A stretch of 64,000 nucleotides of DNA from Rhodanobacter sp. (lineage in GTDB: Bacteria; Pseudomonadota; Gammaproteobacteria; Xanthomonadales; Rhodanobacteraceae), in the NCBI GenBank assembly GCA_040371205.1, contig AP031382.1, positions 2,477,562 through 2,541,561 on the forward strand, given 5' to 3'. This document shows positions 27,891-36,280 of the stretch, in pieces. A program made the position numbers and the translations under genes. Below the pieces are notes generated by a model. The model saw nothing but the letters and a program-made list of their open reading frames with translations. It was not told where the DNA came from and made no database searches. Within the stretch, counting starts at the first letter, position 1. The number at the start of each line of letters is the position of its first letter.

Positions 27891-29933
27891 ATGAAAAAAG
27901 ACTTCGTCATCCGCATCCTGTTCATCGAACATTCGGTCGAGGAGGCGGAACAGATCATCAGCCTGCTGCGCAACACCGGCATCGCGGTGCGTCCGGCGCG
28001 CGCCACCGCCGCCGACCAGGTGCAGGCCGCGCTGGTCGAACTGGAGCCGGACCTGGTGCTGTTCGACCCCGCGAACGGCGCGGTCACGCTGCCCGAGGTG
28101 GTGCGCATGCTGGATGTGCACGGCAACGACTACTCCCTGCTCGGCCTGGTCGGTACGCTGGACAACCACCAGATCACCGAACTGTTCGAACAAGGGGCGC
28201 AGGGCATCGCCGCACGCGGCATGCCAAGCCAGTTGCTCGCCGTGCTGCGGCGCGAATTCGAGGCCCTGCAGAACCGTCGCATGCTGCGGCGCCTGGAGGC
28301 CACCCAGCGCGAGCTGGAACGCCGCTGCGACGCGCTGCTCGACTCGTCCCGCGATGCCATCGCCTACGTGCACGAAGGCGTGCACGTGCGCGCCAACCAG
28401 GCCTACCTGGAAACCTTCGGCTACACGAACTTCGACGACCTGCTCGGCATGCCGATCCTCGACATGATCGACGCCAGCGACCTCGATGAATTCAAGAACC
28501 TGCTGCGCGGCCACACGCGCCAGGAAAAGCTGCCCAGCCAGGTCAGCCTGCACGCGCGCCGTGCCGACGGCAGCCAATTCGACGCCAACGTGGAATTCGC
28601 CCCGGCCACCTTCGAAGGCGAACCCTGCCTGCAGATCGTGTTCCGCCTCCAGGCAGCCGATCCGGCCATGCTCGAGCAACTGCAGCGCGATCCGGTTACC
28701 GGCCTGTACAACCGCGCACACATGCTGGAGCGCATCGACCACGCGGTGACCGACGCCGCCAAGGGCAAGAAGGGCCGGGCGCTGCTGCTGATCGAACCGG
28801 ACAACTGGACCACGCTGGTGAGCGGCATCGGCCTCGGCAAGACCGACGAACTGCTGCTCGGCTTCTCCGACCGCGTGCGCATGCTGCTGGATACCGACGA
28901 CATCGCCGGCATGCTGGCCGAACACACGCTGGGCGTGATCCTCGACTCCCGTTCCGACGAGGCCATCCGCGCGTGGATCGCCAGGCTGCAGCAAAGCATC
29001 GCCAGCGCGATCTTCGATGCCGGCTCGCGCTCGCTCGTGGTCACCGCCAGCGTCGGCGGTAGCCTGCTGGGCGAAAAGAACGCCAATGCCGAGTTGCTGC
29101 TCAACCAGGCCAGCCAGGCGCTGCGCTCGGCGCAGAGCCTGGGCAGCAACCAGTTGGAGCTGCACGACCCCGCCGCGCGCGAGAAGGCCGACGAGGAGCG
29201 CGAACGCTACTGGCTGGACCTGCTGCGCAAGGCGCTGGAAGGCAAGGGCCTGATGCTCTACCACCAGCACACCATCAGCCTGCAGGACGCCGAGGGCGAC
29301 TTCTCGGAAATCCTGCTACGCATGGAAGGCCCCCAGGGCGAGGTGTTGCCCGGCTTCTTCATGCCGATCGCCGACAAGCACGGCCTCACCGGCGCCATCG
29401 ACCGCTGGGTGCTCGACCAGGCCATCACCGCCCTGCAGCGGCGCGAAGGCATGGGCCAGCAGACCACGTTCTTCGTCAAGTTCACCGCCGCCTCGCTGCA
29501 GGACCCCACCTTCCTGGATTGGCTGGGCAAGCGCTTCACGCAGGCCGGGCTCAAGCGCGGCCGCCTGGTGCTCGAAATGACCGAAAGCAAGGTGATGACC
29601 CTGCTGCGCCCGGCGCAGGAGTTCCTCGCCGGCTGGAAAAAGCTCGGCGGGCGCTTCGCGCTGGAGCAATTCGGTTCGGGCCTCAACTCGTTCCAGTTGC
29701 TCGGCCACATCGACCCCGACTACCTCAAGATCGACCGCAGCTACATGGCCGACCTGGCGAAGTCGCCCGACAACCAGAAAAAGGTCGCGGAGATCTGCCA
29801 GCAGGCGCGCGAACTGAAGAAGCTGACCATCGCCGAATGGGTGGAAGACGCCACCAGCACCTCGTTGCTGTTCGCCGCGGGCGTGGACTTCGTGCAAGGC
29901 AACTTCCTGCAGATACCGCAACGGCTCGACTGA
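27891..29933 (+). CDS. fimX: FimX-like degenerate REC-PAS-GGDEF-EAL c-di-GMP receptor
   Basis: 680 residues. A receiver-like domain (1-125, with E13/H14 where the acidic pair should be), a PAS domain (about 145-255, YVHEGVHVRANQAY), a GGDEF-like domain with A343-E-H-T-L347 at the signature site, and an EAL-like domain with E473-I-L-L-R, EQFGSG (593-597) in place of DDFGTG, and QGNFLQIP. Both catalytic sites are therefore degraded, while the EAL pocket keeps KID and QG. This is the pattern of FimX in Pseudomonas and Xanthomonas, a c-di-GMP receptor for type IV pilus twitching via PilZ and PilB. Likely a receptor rather than an enzyme. A terminator follows. Confidence 0.82.
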   Translation: MKKDFVIRILFIEHSVEEAEQIISLLRNTGIAVRPARATAADQVQAALVELEPDLVLFDPANGAVTLPEVVRMLDVHGNDYSLLGLVGTLDNHQITELFEQGAQGIAARGMPSQLLAVLRREFEALQNRRMLRRLEATQRELERRCDALLDSSRDAIAYVHEGVHVRANQAYLETFGYTNFDDLLGMPILDMIDASDLDEFKNLLRGHTRQEKLPSQVSLHARRADGSQFDANVEFAPATFEGEPCLQIVFRLQAADPAMLEQLQRDPVTGLYNRAHMLERIDHAVTDAAKGKKGRALLLIEPDNWTTLVSGIGLGKTDELLLGFSDRVRMLLDTDDIAGMLAEHTLGVILDSRSDEAIRAWIARLQQSIASAIFDAGSRSLVVTASVGGSLLGEKNANAELLLNQASQALRSAQSLGSNQLELHDPAAREKADEERERYWLDLLRKALEGKGLMLYHQHTISLQDAEGDFSEILLRMEGPQGEVLPGFFMPIADKHGLTGAIDRWVLDQAITALQRREGMGQQTTFFVKFTAASLQDPTFLDWLGKRFTQAGLKRGRLVLEMTESKVMTLLRPAQEFLAGWKKLGGRFALEQFGSGLNSFQLLGHIDPDYLKIDRSYMADLAKSPDNQKKVAEICQQARELKKLTIAEWVEDATSTSLLFAAGVDFVQGNFLQIPQRLD

Positions 29934-30012
29934 CCCTGCCGGGGCCGCAGCGCGACTCCCGGCACGGCGCCGGCAACGGGCCGGCAAGCGACCGGCAGCC
30001 ATGACGGCCACA

Positions 30013-30042
30013 AAAAACCCGCGGAGCGATCCGCGGGTTTTT
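30013..30042. terminator. Bidirectional terminator between fimX and rplS
   Basis: A stem AAAAACCCGCGGA with its complement and a 4-nt loop (GCGA), A-run on the left and T-run on the right. It lies 79 nt after the fimX stop and 28 nt beyond the rplS stop, serving both converging transcripts. Confidence 0.88.
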
Positions 30043-30070
30043 GCATCGCCCCGAGACGGGCCGAGCGCGC

Positions 30071-30472
30071 TTATTCGGCGCTGGCGGCAGCAGCAGCCTT
30101 GTTCGCGGCCTTGATGGCGGCAGCGGCGGCGACGTCTTCCTTAATGCGGGCAGCCTTGCCTTCCAGGTTGCGCAGGTAGTACAGCTTGGCGCCGCGCACC
30201 TTGCCCTTGCGCTTCACTTCCAGCGACTCGATGGCCGGGCTGTGCGCCTGGAACACGCGCTCCACGCCGGTACCGTGGGAAATCTTGCGCACGGTGAAGG
30301 CCGAATGCAGGCCGCGGTTGCGCTTGGCGATGACGATGCCCTCGAAAGCCTGCACGCGCTCGCGATTGCCTTCCTTCACCTTGACGTTGACCACCACGGT
30401 GTCGCCGGCGCCGAATTCCGGCAATTGGCGGGTGATCTGCTCGGCTTCGAACTGCTGGATGATCTTGTTCAT
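30071..30472 (-). CDS. rplS: 50S ribosomal protein L19
   Basis: 133 residues. N-terminal [36 protein letters not shown] and the [20 protein letters not shown] segment identify L19. The C-terminus carries about 20 extra residues rich in Ala/Lys. Last gene of the rpsP-rimM-trmD-rplS operon; a 135-nt gap separates it from trmD, which is larger than usual but shows no terminator on the minus strand. Interaction: helps form the 30S-50S interface. Confidence 0.98.
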   Translation of the reverse strand: MNKIIQQFEAEQITRQLPEFGAGDTVVVNVKVKEGNRERVQAFEGIVIAKRNRGLHSAFTVRKISHGTGVERVFQAHSPAIESLEVKRKGKVRGAKLYYLRNLEGKAARIKEDVAAAAAIKAANKAAAAASAE

Positions 30473-30607
30473 GGCGACCTCGATGGTTTGCGGGCATCCC
30501 TGACCGCGGGGTTTCTAGCAGCGGCTGTCCGTGGCCGCATTGTCATTGGTTAATTGCGATCATCCGGATCGCGAAGATCAAACAGCGGCCATCCGTGTCC
30601 GCACTCT

Positions 30608-31360
30608 TCAACTTCCACCCGCCGCGCGGTATTCGCGACGGAATTCTTCCAGCAACGCGCGGGATTCCGCATCCAGCACGCGTTGCGCCAACAGCTCCGG
30701 GCGCCTGAGCCAGGTCCGGCCCAGCGCCTGCTTCAGGCGCCAGCGGCGGATCGCCGCGTGGTCGCCGGAAAGCAGTACCGCCGGCACCTCGCCATACGCA
30801 TCCCGCACCGGCTTCGCGTAATGCGGGCAGTCGAGCAGCCCGTTCGAGAACGAATCCTGCTCGGCCGACTGCGCGTCGTTCAACGCGCCGTCCTGCAACC
30901 TGCCCACCGCGTCGATCACCACGGCGGCACCCAACTCGCCGCCGGACAGCACATAATCGCCGATGGAAAGCTCCTCGTCGACCTCGTGCGCCAGCAAGCG
31001 CTCGTCCACTCCCTCGTAACGCCCGCAAAGCAGAGCGATGCGCGGCATCTTGGCCAGCGCCTCCACCCTGCCCTGCGTCAGCCGCGCTCCCTGCGGACTG
31101 AGGTAAATCACGTGCGCCGGTTCCGGCACCGCCTCGCGCACGGCCTTGAGGGCCGCCCGCAAGGGCTCGATCAGCATCACCATGCCGGGCCCGCCGCCGC
31201 AGGTGCGGCCGTCCACGGTGCGGTAATTGTCGGTGGCGTAGTCGCGCGGGTTCCAGGTTTCCACCTGCAGCAGCTCGCGTTGCTGCGCGCGCCCCACCAC
31301 ACCGACGGCGGCGCACTGGCGCATGAAGTCGGGAAACAGCGTGACGACATCGATGCGCAT
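30608..31360 (-). CDS. trmD: tRNA (guanine37-N1)-methyltransferase TrmD
   Basis: 250 residues. Forms m1G37 using SAM in a trefoil-knot fold. Signatures: [42 protein letters not shown], and [20 protein letters not shown]. The ATG at 31360 is chosen over an in-frame TTG three codons upstream. Gap of 19 nt to rimM upstream. Confidence 0.97.
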   Translation of the reverse strand: MRIDVVTLFPDFMRQCAAVGVVGRAQQRELLQVETWNPRDYATDNYRTVDGRTCGGGPGMVMLIEPLRAALKAVREAVPEPAHVIYLSPQGARLTQGRVEALAKMPRIALLCGRYEGVDERLLAHEVDEELSIGDYVLSGGELGAAVVIDAVGRLQDGALNDAQSAEQDSFSNGLLDCPHYAKPVRDAYGEVPAVLLSGDHAAIRRWRLKQALGRTWLRRPELLAQRVLDAESRALLEEFRREYRAAGGS

Positions 31361-31379
31361 GGATCTCAAACTCCAGCCT

Positions 31380-31895
31380 TCAGAATTCGGGATCCCAGTC
31401 CACCACCATGCGCCCGCCGGACAAGTCCACCGAACGCACGTAATTGCCCTGGACGAAGGGGATCAGCCGCTCGCGCTCGCCGTCCCGCACCACCACCACG
31501 TCGTTGGCGCCGGTGGCGAACAGGTGACTGACCCGTCCGAGCACCGCGCCTTCGGTGGTGACGACCTCAAGCCCTTCGAGGTCGACCCAGTAATACTCGT
31601 CCTTGCCGGGAGGCGGCAGCTGCTCGCGGGCGACGTGGATGTCGCTGCCGACGAGGGCGGCTGCCGTGTCGCGGTCGTCCACGCCGGGCAGGCAGGCCAC
31701 CAGGCCCTTGCCCTGCGGGCGCCCTTTCGCTCCCGCGACCTCCGTTACCGCACCCGGCGCCATTGAAAGCAACCAGGGGTGGTAGTCGAAGATCTTCGTG
31801 CGCGGCTCGGTCCAGGATTCGATCTTGACCCAGCCCTGCACGCCATACAGCCCGACGATGCGCCCGACCGGGACGCGCCGACCGGCTGCCGTCAC
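31380..31895 (-). CDS. rimM: Ribosome maturation factor RimM
   Basis: 171 residues. N-terminal RimM barrel ([24 protein letters not shown]) and C-terminal PRC-barrel ([36 protein letters not shown]). Binds S19 and helps 16S rRNA 3' domain assembly. Start is GTG at 31895, 2 nt from the rpsP stop, which gives the family N-terminus; the open frame further upstream runs through rpsP without homology. Confidence 0.96.
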   Translation of the reverse strand: MTAAGRRVPVGRIVGLYGVQGWVKIESWTEPRTKIFDYHPWLLSMAPGAVTEVAGAKGRPQGKGLVACLPGVDDRDTAAALVGSDIHVAREQLPPPGKDEYYWVDLEGLEVVTTEGAVLGRVSHLFATGANDVVVVRDGERERLIPFVQGNYVRSVDLSGGRMVVDWDPEF

Positions 31896-31897
31896 GT

Positions 31898-32152
31898 TCA
31901 GGCCGCCTGCTGCTTGCCGGCTTCCTTGACGAGCGCAGCGACCTTGTCGCTCATCTGCGCGCCCTTGCCCACCCACTCCTGCACGCGGGCGACGTTCAGC
32001 TCCAGGCGCTTGTCCTTGCCCGAGGCGACCGGGTTGTAGAAACCCACGCTCTCGATGTTGCGGCCGTCGCGCTTGTTGCGCTGATCGGTGACCACGACGT
32101 GGTAGAACGGACGGCCCTTGGCGCCACCGCGCGAAAGACGAATCTTGACCAT
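31898..32152 (-). CDS. rpsP: 30S ribosomal protein S16
   Basis: 84 residues, the usual length. [35 protein letters not shown] and the C-terminal [20 protein letters not shown] are classical. First gene of rpsP-rimM-trmD-rplS. A possible -10 box TAAAAT lies about 70 nt upstream (32219-32224), between the hairpin cluster and the start, so the operon probably has its own promoter rather than reading through from ffh. Confidence 0.98.
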   Translation of the reverse strand: MVKIRLSRGGAKGRPFYHVVVTDQRNKRDGRNIESVGFYNPVASGKDKRLELNVARVQEWVGKGAQMSDKVAALVKEAGKQQAA

Positions 32153-32269
32153 GATGAAAGCTCCAGAGATGCCGGTATACCGGCCTCGCGCACGCGTATC
32201 GTGCGCGGTGAATCCGGCATTTTAGGGGGATGTTATTGAAAAAGGAAGAGGTTGCGCGGTTCGCGACGC

Positions 32270-32392
32270 GGCTTGGCTCGAAAAGCCGAAGCCTTGCCTG
32301 ATGCCTCGGAAGGGCTGTCCTGCCCTTCCCGGGCTCGCCAAGGCCGGCTTGCCGGCCTTGGCTCCGTTCCCATCGCCACGGCGATGGGAACG
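32270..32392. repeat. Cluster of four inverted repeats between ffh and rpsP
   Basis: Four hairpins in 123 nt: 32270-32293 (imperfect, GGCTTGGCT/AGCCGAAGCC), 32308-32329 (GGAAGGGC stem of 8), 32337-32362 (12-bp perfect stem, 2-nt loop, CCAAGGCCGGC core) and 32365-32392 (13-bp perfect stem with 2-nt spacer, CGTTCCCATCGCC). The last two are almost adjacent. No strong U-run follows on either strand, so they are not ordinary terminators; the 42-nt gap to the ffh stop and the 118-nt gap to rpsP bracket them. Could be REP-like elements or mRNA-protecting structures at the 3' end of ffh. Confidence 0.7.
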
Positions 32393-32433
32393 AGCGGACC
32401 ATCCATGACCCGCGGGACGGCAGGCTCTGCCGG

Positions 32434-33813
32434 TCAGCGCATGGGCGGCATGCCGCCCATCCCGCCCATGCCCTTGAGCGCGCCGCTCATCTGGCGCAGC
32501 AGGCCCTTGCCGCCGCCCTTGGAGAGCTTGGACATCATCTTCTCCATCTGCATGTACTGCTTGAGCAGGCGGTTGACGTCGGCGGGCTGGGTGCCCGAGC
32601 CCTTGGCCACGCGGGCGCGGCGCGAGCCGTTCAGCAGGTCGGGATGGCGGCGCTCGCGGGGCGTCATCGAGCCGATGATCGCCACCATGCGCTTGATCTC
32701 GCCGTCGTTGACCTTGGACTTCACGCTGTCGGGCAGGCCGGAGACGCCGGGCAGTTTGTCCATCAGGCCGGCCAGGCCGCCCATGTTGCTCATCTGTTCC
32801 AACTGGTCGCGCATGTCCTCGAGGTCGAAGCGCTTGCCCTTCATCACCTTCTGGGCCAGCTTCTGCGCCTTCTCCTGGTCGACCTTGCGCTCGACCTCCT
32901 CGACCAGCGACAGCACGTCGCCCATGCCGAGGATGCGCTGCGCCAGGCGGTCCGGATGGAACGGCTCCAGCGCGTCGGTCTTTTCGCCGGCGCCGAGGAA
33001 CTTGATCGGCCGGCCGGTGATGTAGCGCACCGACAGCGCCGCGCCGCCGCGGGCGTCGCCGTCGGTCTTGGTGAGCACCACGCCGGTGAGCGGCAGCGCG
33101 TCGGCGAAGGCCTTGGCGGTGGTGGCGGCGTCCTGGCCGGTCATCGAGTCGACCACGAACAGCGTCTCGACCGGGGTGATCGCGGCATGCAGCGCCTTGA
33201 TCTCCGCCATCATCGCCTCGTCCACGTGCAGGCGGCCGGCGGTATCGACCAGCAGCACGTCGACCACTTCGCGGCGGGCCGCGGCGATGGCGTTCTTCGC
33301 GATGTCGACCGGGCTCTGCCCCGCCTCCGACGGGAAGAACTTCACGCCCACCTGCTCGGCCAGCGTGCGCAACTGCTCGATGGCGGCCGGACGGTACACG
33401 TCGCAGCTCACCACCATCACCTTTTTCTTCTTGCGCTCGGTGAGCAGGCGCGCCAGCTTGGCCACCGTGGTGGTCTTGCCGGCGCCCTGCAGGCCGGCCA
33501 TCAGCACCACCGCCGGCGGCGTGACCGCGAGGTTCAGCTCGCTGTTGGCCGTGCCCATCACCGCGGTCAGCTCGTCGCTGACCACCTTCACCAGCGCCTG
33601 GCCGGGCGTGAGGCTCTTCATCACGTCCTGGCCCACCGCACGCACTTTCACGCGCTGGACCAGGGCCTGCACCACCGGCAGCGCCACGTCGGCCTCCAGC
33701 AGCGCGATACGCACTTCGCGCAAGGCTTCGCGGATGTTTTCCTCGGTCAGCCGGCCGCGGCCGCGCAGGCGGTTGACGGTGGCGGAGAGGCGTTGGCTGA
33801 GCGATTCGAACAT
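32434..33813 (-). CDS. ffh: Signal recognition particle protein Ffh
   Basis: 459 residues. NG GTPase domain with P-loop GLQGAGKTTT (107-116), SCDVYRPAAIEQL, DTAGRLHVDEAM, TKTDGDARGG, and the methionine-rich M domain from about 300, ending in GGMGGMPPMR. Binds 4.5S RNA and signal sequences for co-translational targeting. The gene follows the sdpRI-hydrolase block by 65 nt; in E. coli and others ypjD is adjacent and divergent, and here that neighbour is displaced to 36281. Confidence 0.98.
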   Translation of the reverse strand: MFESLSQRLSATVNRLRGRGRLTEENIREALREVRIALLEADVALPVVQALVQRVKVRAVGQDVMKSLTPGQALVKVVSDELTAVMGTANSELNLAVTPPAVVLMAGLQGAGKTTTVAKLARLLTERKKKKVMVVSCDVYRPAAIEQLRTLAEQVGVKFFPSEAGQSPVDIAKNAIAAARREVVDVLLVDTAGRLHVDEAMMAEIKALHAAITPVETLFVVDSMTGQDAATTAKAFADALPLTGVVLTKTDGDARGGAALSVRYITGRPIKFLGAGEKTDALEPFHPDRLAQRILGMGDVLSLVEEVERKVDQEKAQKLAQKVMKGKRFDLEDMRDQLEQMSNMGGLAGLMDKLPGVSGLPDSVKSKVNDGEIKRMVAIIGSMTPRERRHPDLLNGSRRARVAKGSGTQPADVNRLLKQYMQMEKMMSKLSKGGGKGLLRQMSGALKGMGGMGGMPPMR

Positions 33814-33878
33814 GGGCGCGGCATCGGTATGAGCGAACGGGCGATTATAGCCGAGGCCGTCCGTGGCCTGTTCCCGGC

Positions 33879-35213
33879 TCAGCGGGCCGGCTGCGCCTTC
33901 ACCCAGGCCGCGATGTCGGCGATCACGTGCGCGTCCACATGGGCAGGCACCTTGTAGTCGGCCGGCGTCCCCGTCTTGCCCGCGGGCATGAACAGGTGGC
34001 TGAGTCCGGGATAGAGGTGGAACGTGGTGTGCGAACGTCCGGCCAGCGACTGCTGCCAGCGCGCGAAGTCCAGCGAAGGCGAGACCTGGAAATCGCTACC
34101 GCCCTGCAGGATCAGCATGGCCGTCGTTATCGATTTCGCATCGGCCACCGTATCCACCTGCGACCAGCTCAGCCAGTAGGCCTGGGGAGCGCCAGCGAAA
34201 TTGCCCCGCGGCGCGGATTGGCCGGGGCCGATAGCAGCCAGCAACTGCCGCTCCTTCGCGTCGGCCTGCACGGCCTGAGCGATGACCGCTGGTGAAGCGC
34301 CCTTTTTCGCGAGTTGCTCGCGCGTCTGCTGCGCCAGCACGTCGAAGATGTTCCGCGCCGGCGCCGCCATCAGCACCAGCCCGGCGAGTTGCGGATCGCG
34401 CTGGCCAATGCGCGGCGCCATCATCGCGCCCAGGCTATGGCCGAGCACGAACACGCGCTGCGGATCGACCGCCTTCTGCCGCGCCAGCAGTTGGGCTGCC
34501 GTCACCGCGTCGTCGGTCACTTCCGCGTCGATCACCATGCCCTTTGCGCTTTCCGGATGATCGAAGGTGCGCTTGTCATAGCGCAGCGAGGCGATGCCTG
34601 CGCGCGCCAGCCCTTCGGCGATGTCACGTAGCGGCTTGTTCGGGCCGATGGTCTCGTCCATGTCCTGCGGGCCGGAGCCGGCCACCAGTACCACGGCAGG
34701 GAACGGCCCGATGCCCGCTGGCAGGGTCAGCGCACCATGCAGCGGCCCGGCCGGCGTCGGCACATCCAGCGGCGACACCCGCACGCCATCGGTCTCGACA
34801 TGCGCCTGCACCACCGTGGAAGCGAGCACCGCGGCAGGCACGAACCGATACGCGATGATCTTGCCCTGCGCATCGCACGCCGCGGCGAAGCCCAGTGGCA
34901 TGTTGGCGAAACTCAACGTCGCAGCAGCGACGGCATGGCCGGCGAGGCTTCCTTGCCGCACCGCGTCGTGCGACCGATAGGCACCGAACGTGCCTTGCAA
35001 CTGCTTCCAGATCTGCTCGAGCTTGGCGGCATCCAGCTTGCCCGCTACGGCATCGCTGAAGTCCTTGCGTGCACCGGCGTAGTCGCCATGCGTCAGGGCA
35101 TCCAGCGACGCGGCCGCATGGGCCACACAGGCCGGCATAGGCACATCGGCAGCGCGAACGGCCGGAGCGGCCAGGATGGCTGCAGCCGACAACAAGGCGC
35201 ACATGAGTTTCAT
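33879..35213 (-). CDS. Secreted alpha/beta hydrolase with DUF3887 N-terminal domain
   Basis: 444 residues. Signal peptide MKLMCALLSAAAILAAPAVRA, then a DUF3887-like module (about 30-125, DALTHGDYAGARKDF and FGAYRS), then an alpha/beta hydrolase: VAGSGPQDMDET oxyanion region, nucleophile in VLGHSLGAMM near residue 258, and catalytic His in LSHLFMPAG. Probably a periplasmic esterase; natural substrate unknown. The start overlaps the sdpI stop by 4 nt, so it is coupled to sdpR-sdpI. Similar hydrolases occur next to sdpI in other bacteria, which I recall only loosely. Confidence 0.85.
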   Translation of the reverse strand: MKLMCALLSAAAILAAPAVRAADVPMPACVAHAAASLDALTHGDYAGARKDFSDAVAGKLDAAKLEQIWKQLQGTFGAYRSHDAVRQGSLAGHAVAAATLSFANMPLGFAAACDAQGKIIAYRFVPAAVLASTVVQAHVETDGVRVSPLDVPTPAGPLHGALTLPAGIGPFPAVVLVAGSGPQDMDETIGPNKPLRDIAEGLARAGIASLRYDKRTFDHPESAKGMVIDAEVTDDAVTAAQLLARQKAVDPQRVFVLGHSLGAMMAPRIGQRDPQLAGLVLMAAPARNIFDVLAQQTREQLAKKGASPAVIAQAVQADAKERQLLAAIGPGQSAPRGNFAGAPQAYWLSWSQVDTVADAKSITTAMLILQGGSDFQVSPSLDFARWQQSLAGRSHTTFHLYPGLSHLFMPAGKTGTPADYKVPAHVDAHVIADIAAWVKAQPAR

Positions 35214-35875
35214 CGTGCATCTCCTTCCAACGGATGGCGCCCCTCGAGGCGCCGATAGATGAAGTACGAATAGACAATGGGAATCAGGCAGGCGACCAAC
35301 ACCACGCCCAGCAAGAGCACATGCATGACGTGAAACGGCGCGCCGATCACCATGGCCACGCCGGCCAGCACGAACATCCAGCCGGCCAGCCGATGCGTGC
35401 GCTCCCACACGGCTTCGCTGGCCAACGTCCACGGCGTGCGGATGCCCATGAAGAAGTTGCGCCGCAGCTTACCCATGTAATTGCCCAGCACCATCAGCAG
35501 CACGCCGATCGACAAGTGCACGATGGTCGCCATGGGCACGGCATGGCCGGCGCTGGCCAGCATGGCTGCGATGCCGTGCACCAGCATCACGCCCTGGATC
35601 ACCAGCATCATCAAGCCAAACACGCCAGCGAAGGATTCCATCCCGAAGCCCTTCGGCGAAATGCGCGGCAACACCGCCGTGAGCACGGCGAAACCCAGTA
35701 TCAGCAGCGGCCACATGGCCGCGCCCCAGAACCGGGACGAATAGCCATTCGGTTGTCCGTTGATATCCCAATGGGTCGCCACGCGCGCAGGCATGTGCGG
35801 GTAAAGCCAGACCGCCACACCGACGGCGATGGCCACGAAGACGACGGAAACGATCAAGGAACGTGCGGGTTTCAT
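35210..35875 (-). CDS. SdpI family membrane protein
   Basis: 221 residues with about six hydrophobic segments: an N-terminal TM, then DUF1648-type WDINGQPNGYSSR, further TMs (LLILGFAVLTAV, LMMLVIQGVMLVHG, IGVLLMVLGNYMG), NFFMGIRTPWTLASE, the SdpI signature WxxTHRLAG (WERTHRLAGWMF), and two C-terminal TMs. SdpI in B. subtilis is an immunity protein against the SdpC toxin and a signal transducer that sequesters SdpR at the membrane. Overlaps the regulator (TGATG) and the hydrolase by a few nt. No SdpC homologue was found here. Confidence 0.88.
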   Translation of the reverse strand: MKPARSLIVSVVFVAIAVGVAVWLYPHMPARVATHWDINGQPNGYSSRFWGAAMWPLLILGFAVLTAVLPRISPKGFGMESFAGVFGLMMLVIQGVMLVHGIAAMLASAGHAVPMATIVHLSIGVLLMVLGNYMGKLRRNFFMGIRTPWTLASEAVWERTHRLAGWMFVLAGVAMVIGAPFHVMHVLLLGVVLVACLIPIVYSYFIYRRLEGRHPLEGDAR

Positions 35876-36159
35876 CACTTGCCTCCAACCTTGCCCTTGG
35901 CGGGGAACAGATCCATCAACATCCGCGCGAGGTCCTCGAACACGGTGCTGTTGAGCGAATAGACGATGTACTGGCCGCGCCGCTCGGTGCGCACCAGGTC
36001 CGCGTGCTTGAGCACGGCGAAGTGGTGCGACAGCGAGGCCGGCGTGATGTCGAACGCCTCGCCGATTTCGCCGGCGGTGAGCGGACCGCCCTGCAGGCGC
36101 TTGAGAATCGCGCGCCGCGTGGGGTCGGCCATGGCCTTGAACACTTCCTGCTGCTTCAT
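35875..36159 (-). CDS. ArsR family regulator (SdpR-like autorepressor)
   Basis: 94 residues. Winged helix-turn-helix: MADPTRRAILKRLQGGPLTAGEI, DITPASLSHHFAVLKHADLV recognition helix, and the wing RTERRGQYIVYSLN. It lacks the Cys metal sites of ArsR/CadC sensors, matching SdpR. First gene of a coupled trio with sdpI (1-nt overlap) and the hydrolase (4-nt overlap). The AT-rich inverted repeat just upstream of its start (36189-36212) is the likely operator for autorepression. Confidence 0.9.
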   Translation of the reverse strand: MKQQEVFKAMADPTRRAILKRLQGGPLTAGEIGEAFDITPASLSHHFAVLKHADLVRTERRGQYIVYSLNSTVFEDLARMLMDLFPAKGKVGGK

Positions 36160-36188
36160 CGGGCATACCGCCTGTGGAACGTTTCTAG

Positions 36189-36212
36189 ATATTTAGATAT
36201 TTTTCTAAATAT
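36189..36212 (-). promoter_or_regulatory. AT-rich inverted-repeat operator overlapping the sdpR promoter
   Basis: A perfect 9-bp inverted repeat ATATTTAGA - 6 nt - TCTAAATAT in otherwise about 65-70% GC DNA, starting 30 nt upstream of the ArsR gene start. It also contains two tandem TAGATATT copies at 36186-36201. A minus-strand promoter is plausible: TTGCAA (36212-36217, complement) as -35 and TAAATA within the repeat as -10. The position (repeat inside the promoter) fits autorepression by the SdpR-like regulator, whose relatives bind AT-rich palindromes. Confidence 0.75.
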
Positions 36213-36280
36213 TGCAAGTGTCACTGCACCGATGAGAACCGTTCCGGTTGGACGGAAGCCTGTGCCACACTTTCGGAACC

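Noticed and set aside
30473-30607. A separate small gene between trmD and rplS
   Set aside because: The 135-nt gap has no frame with a ribosome site or recognisable product; overlapping longer frames are shadows of trmD.
35210-36159. A three-component toxin system with an SdpC-like toxin
   Set aside because: SdpR and SdpI homologues are present, but the third gene is an exported alpha/beta hydrolase with GHSLG, not an SdpC-like pro-toxin, and no small toxin frame is seen near.
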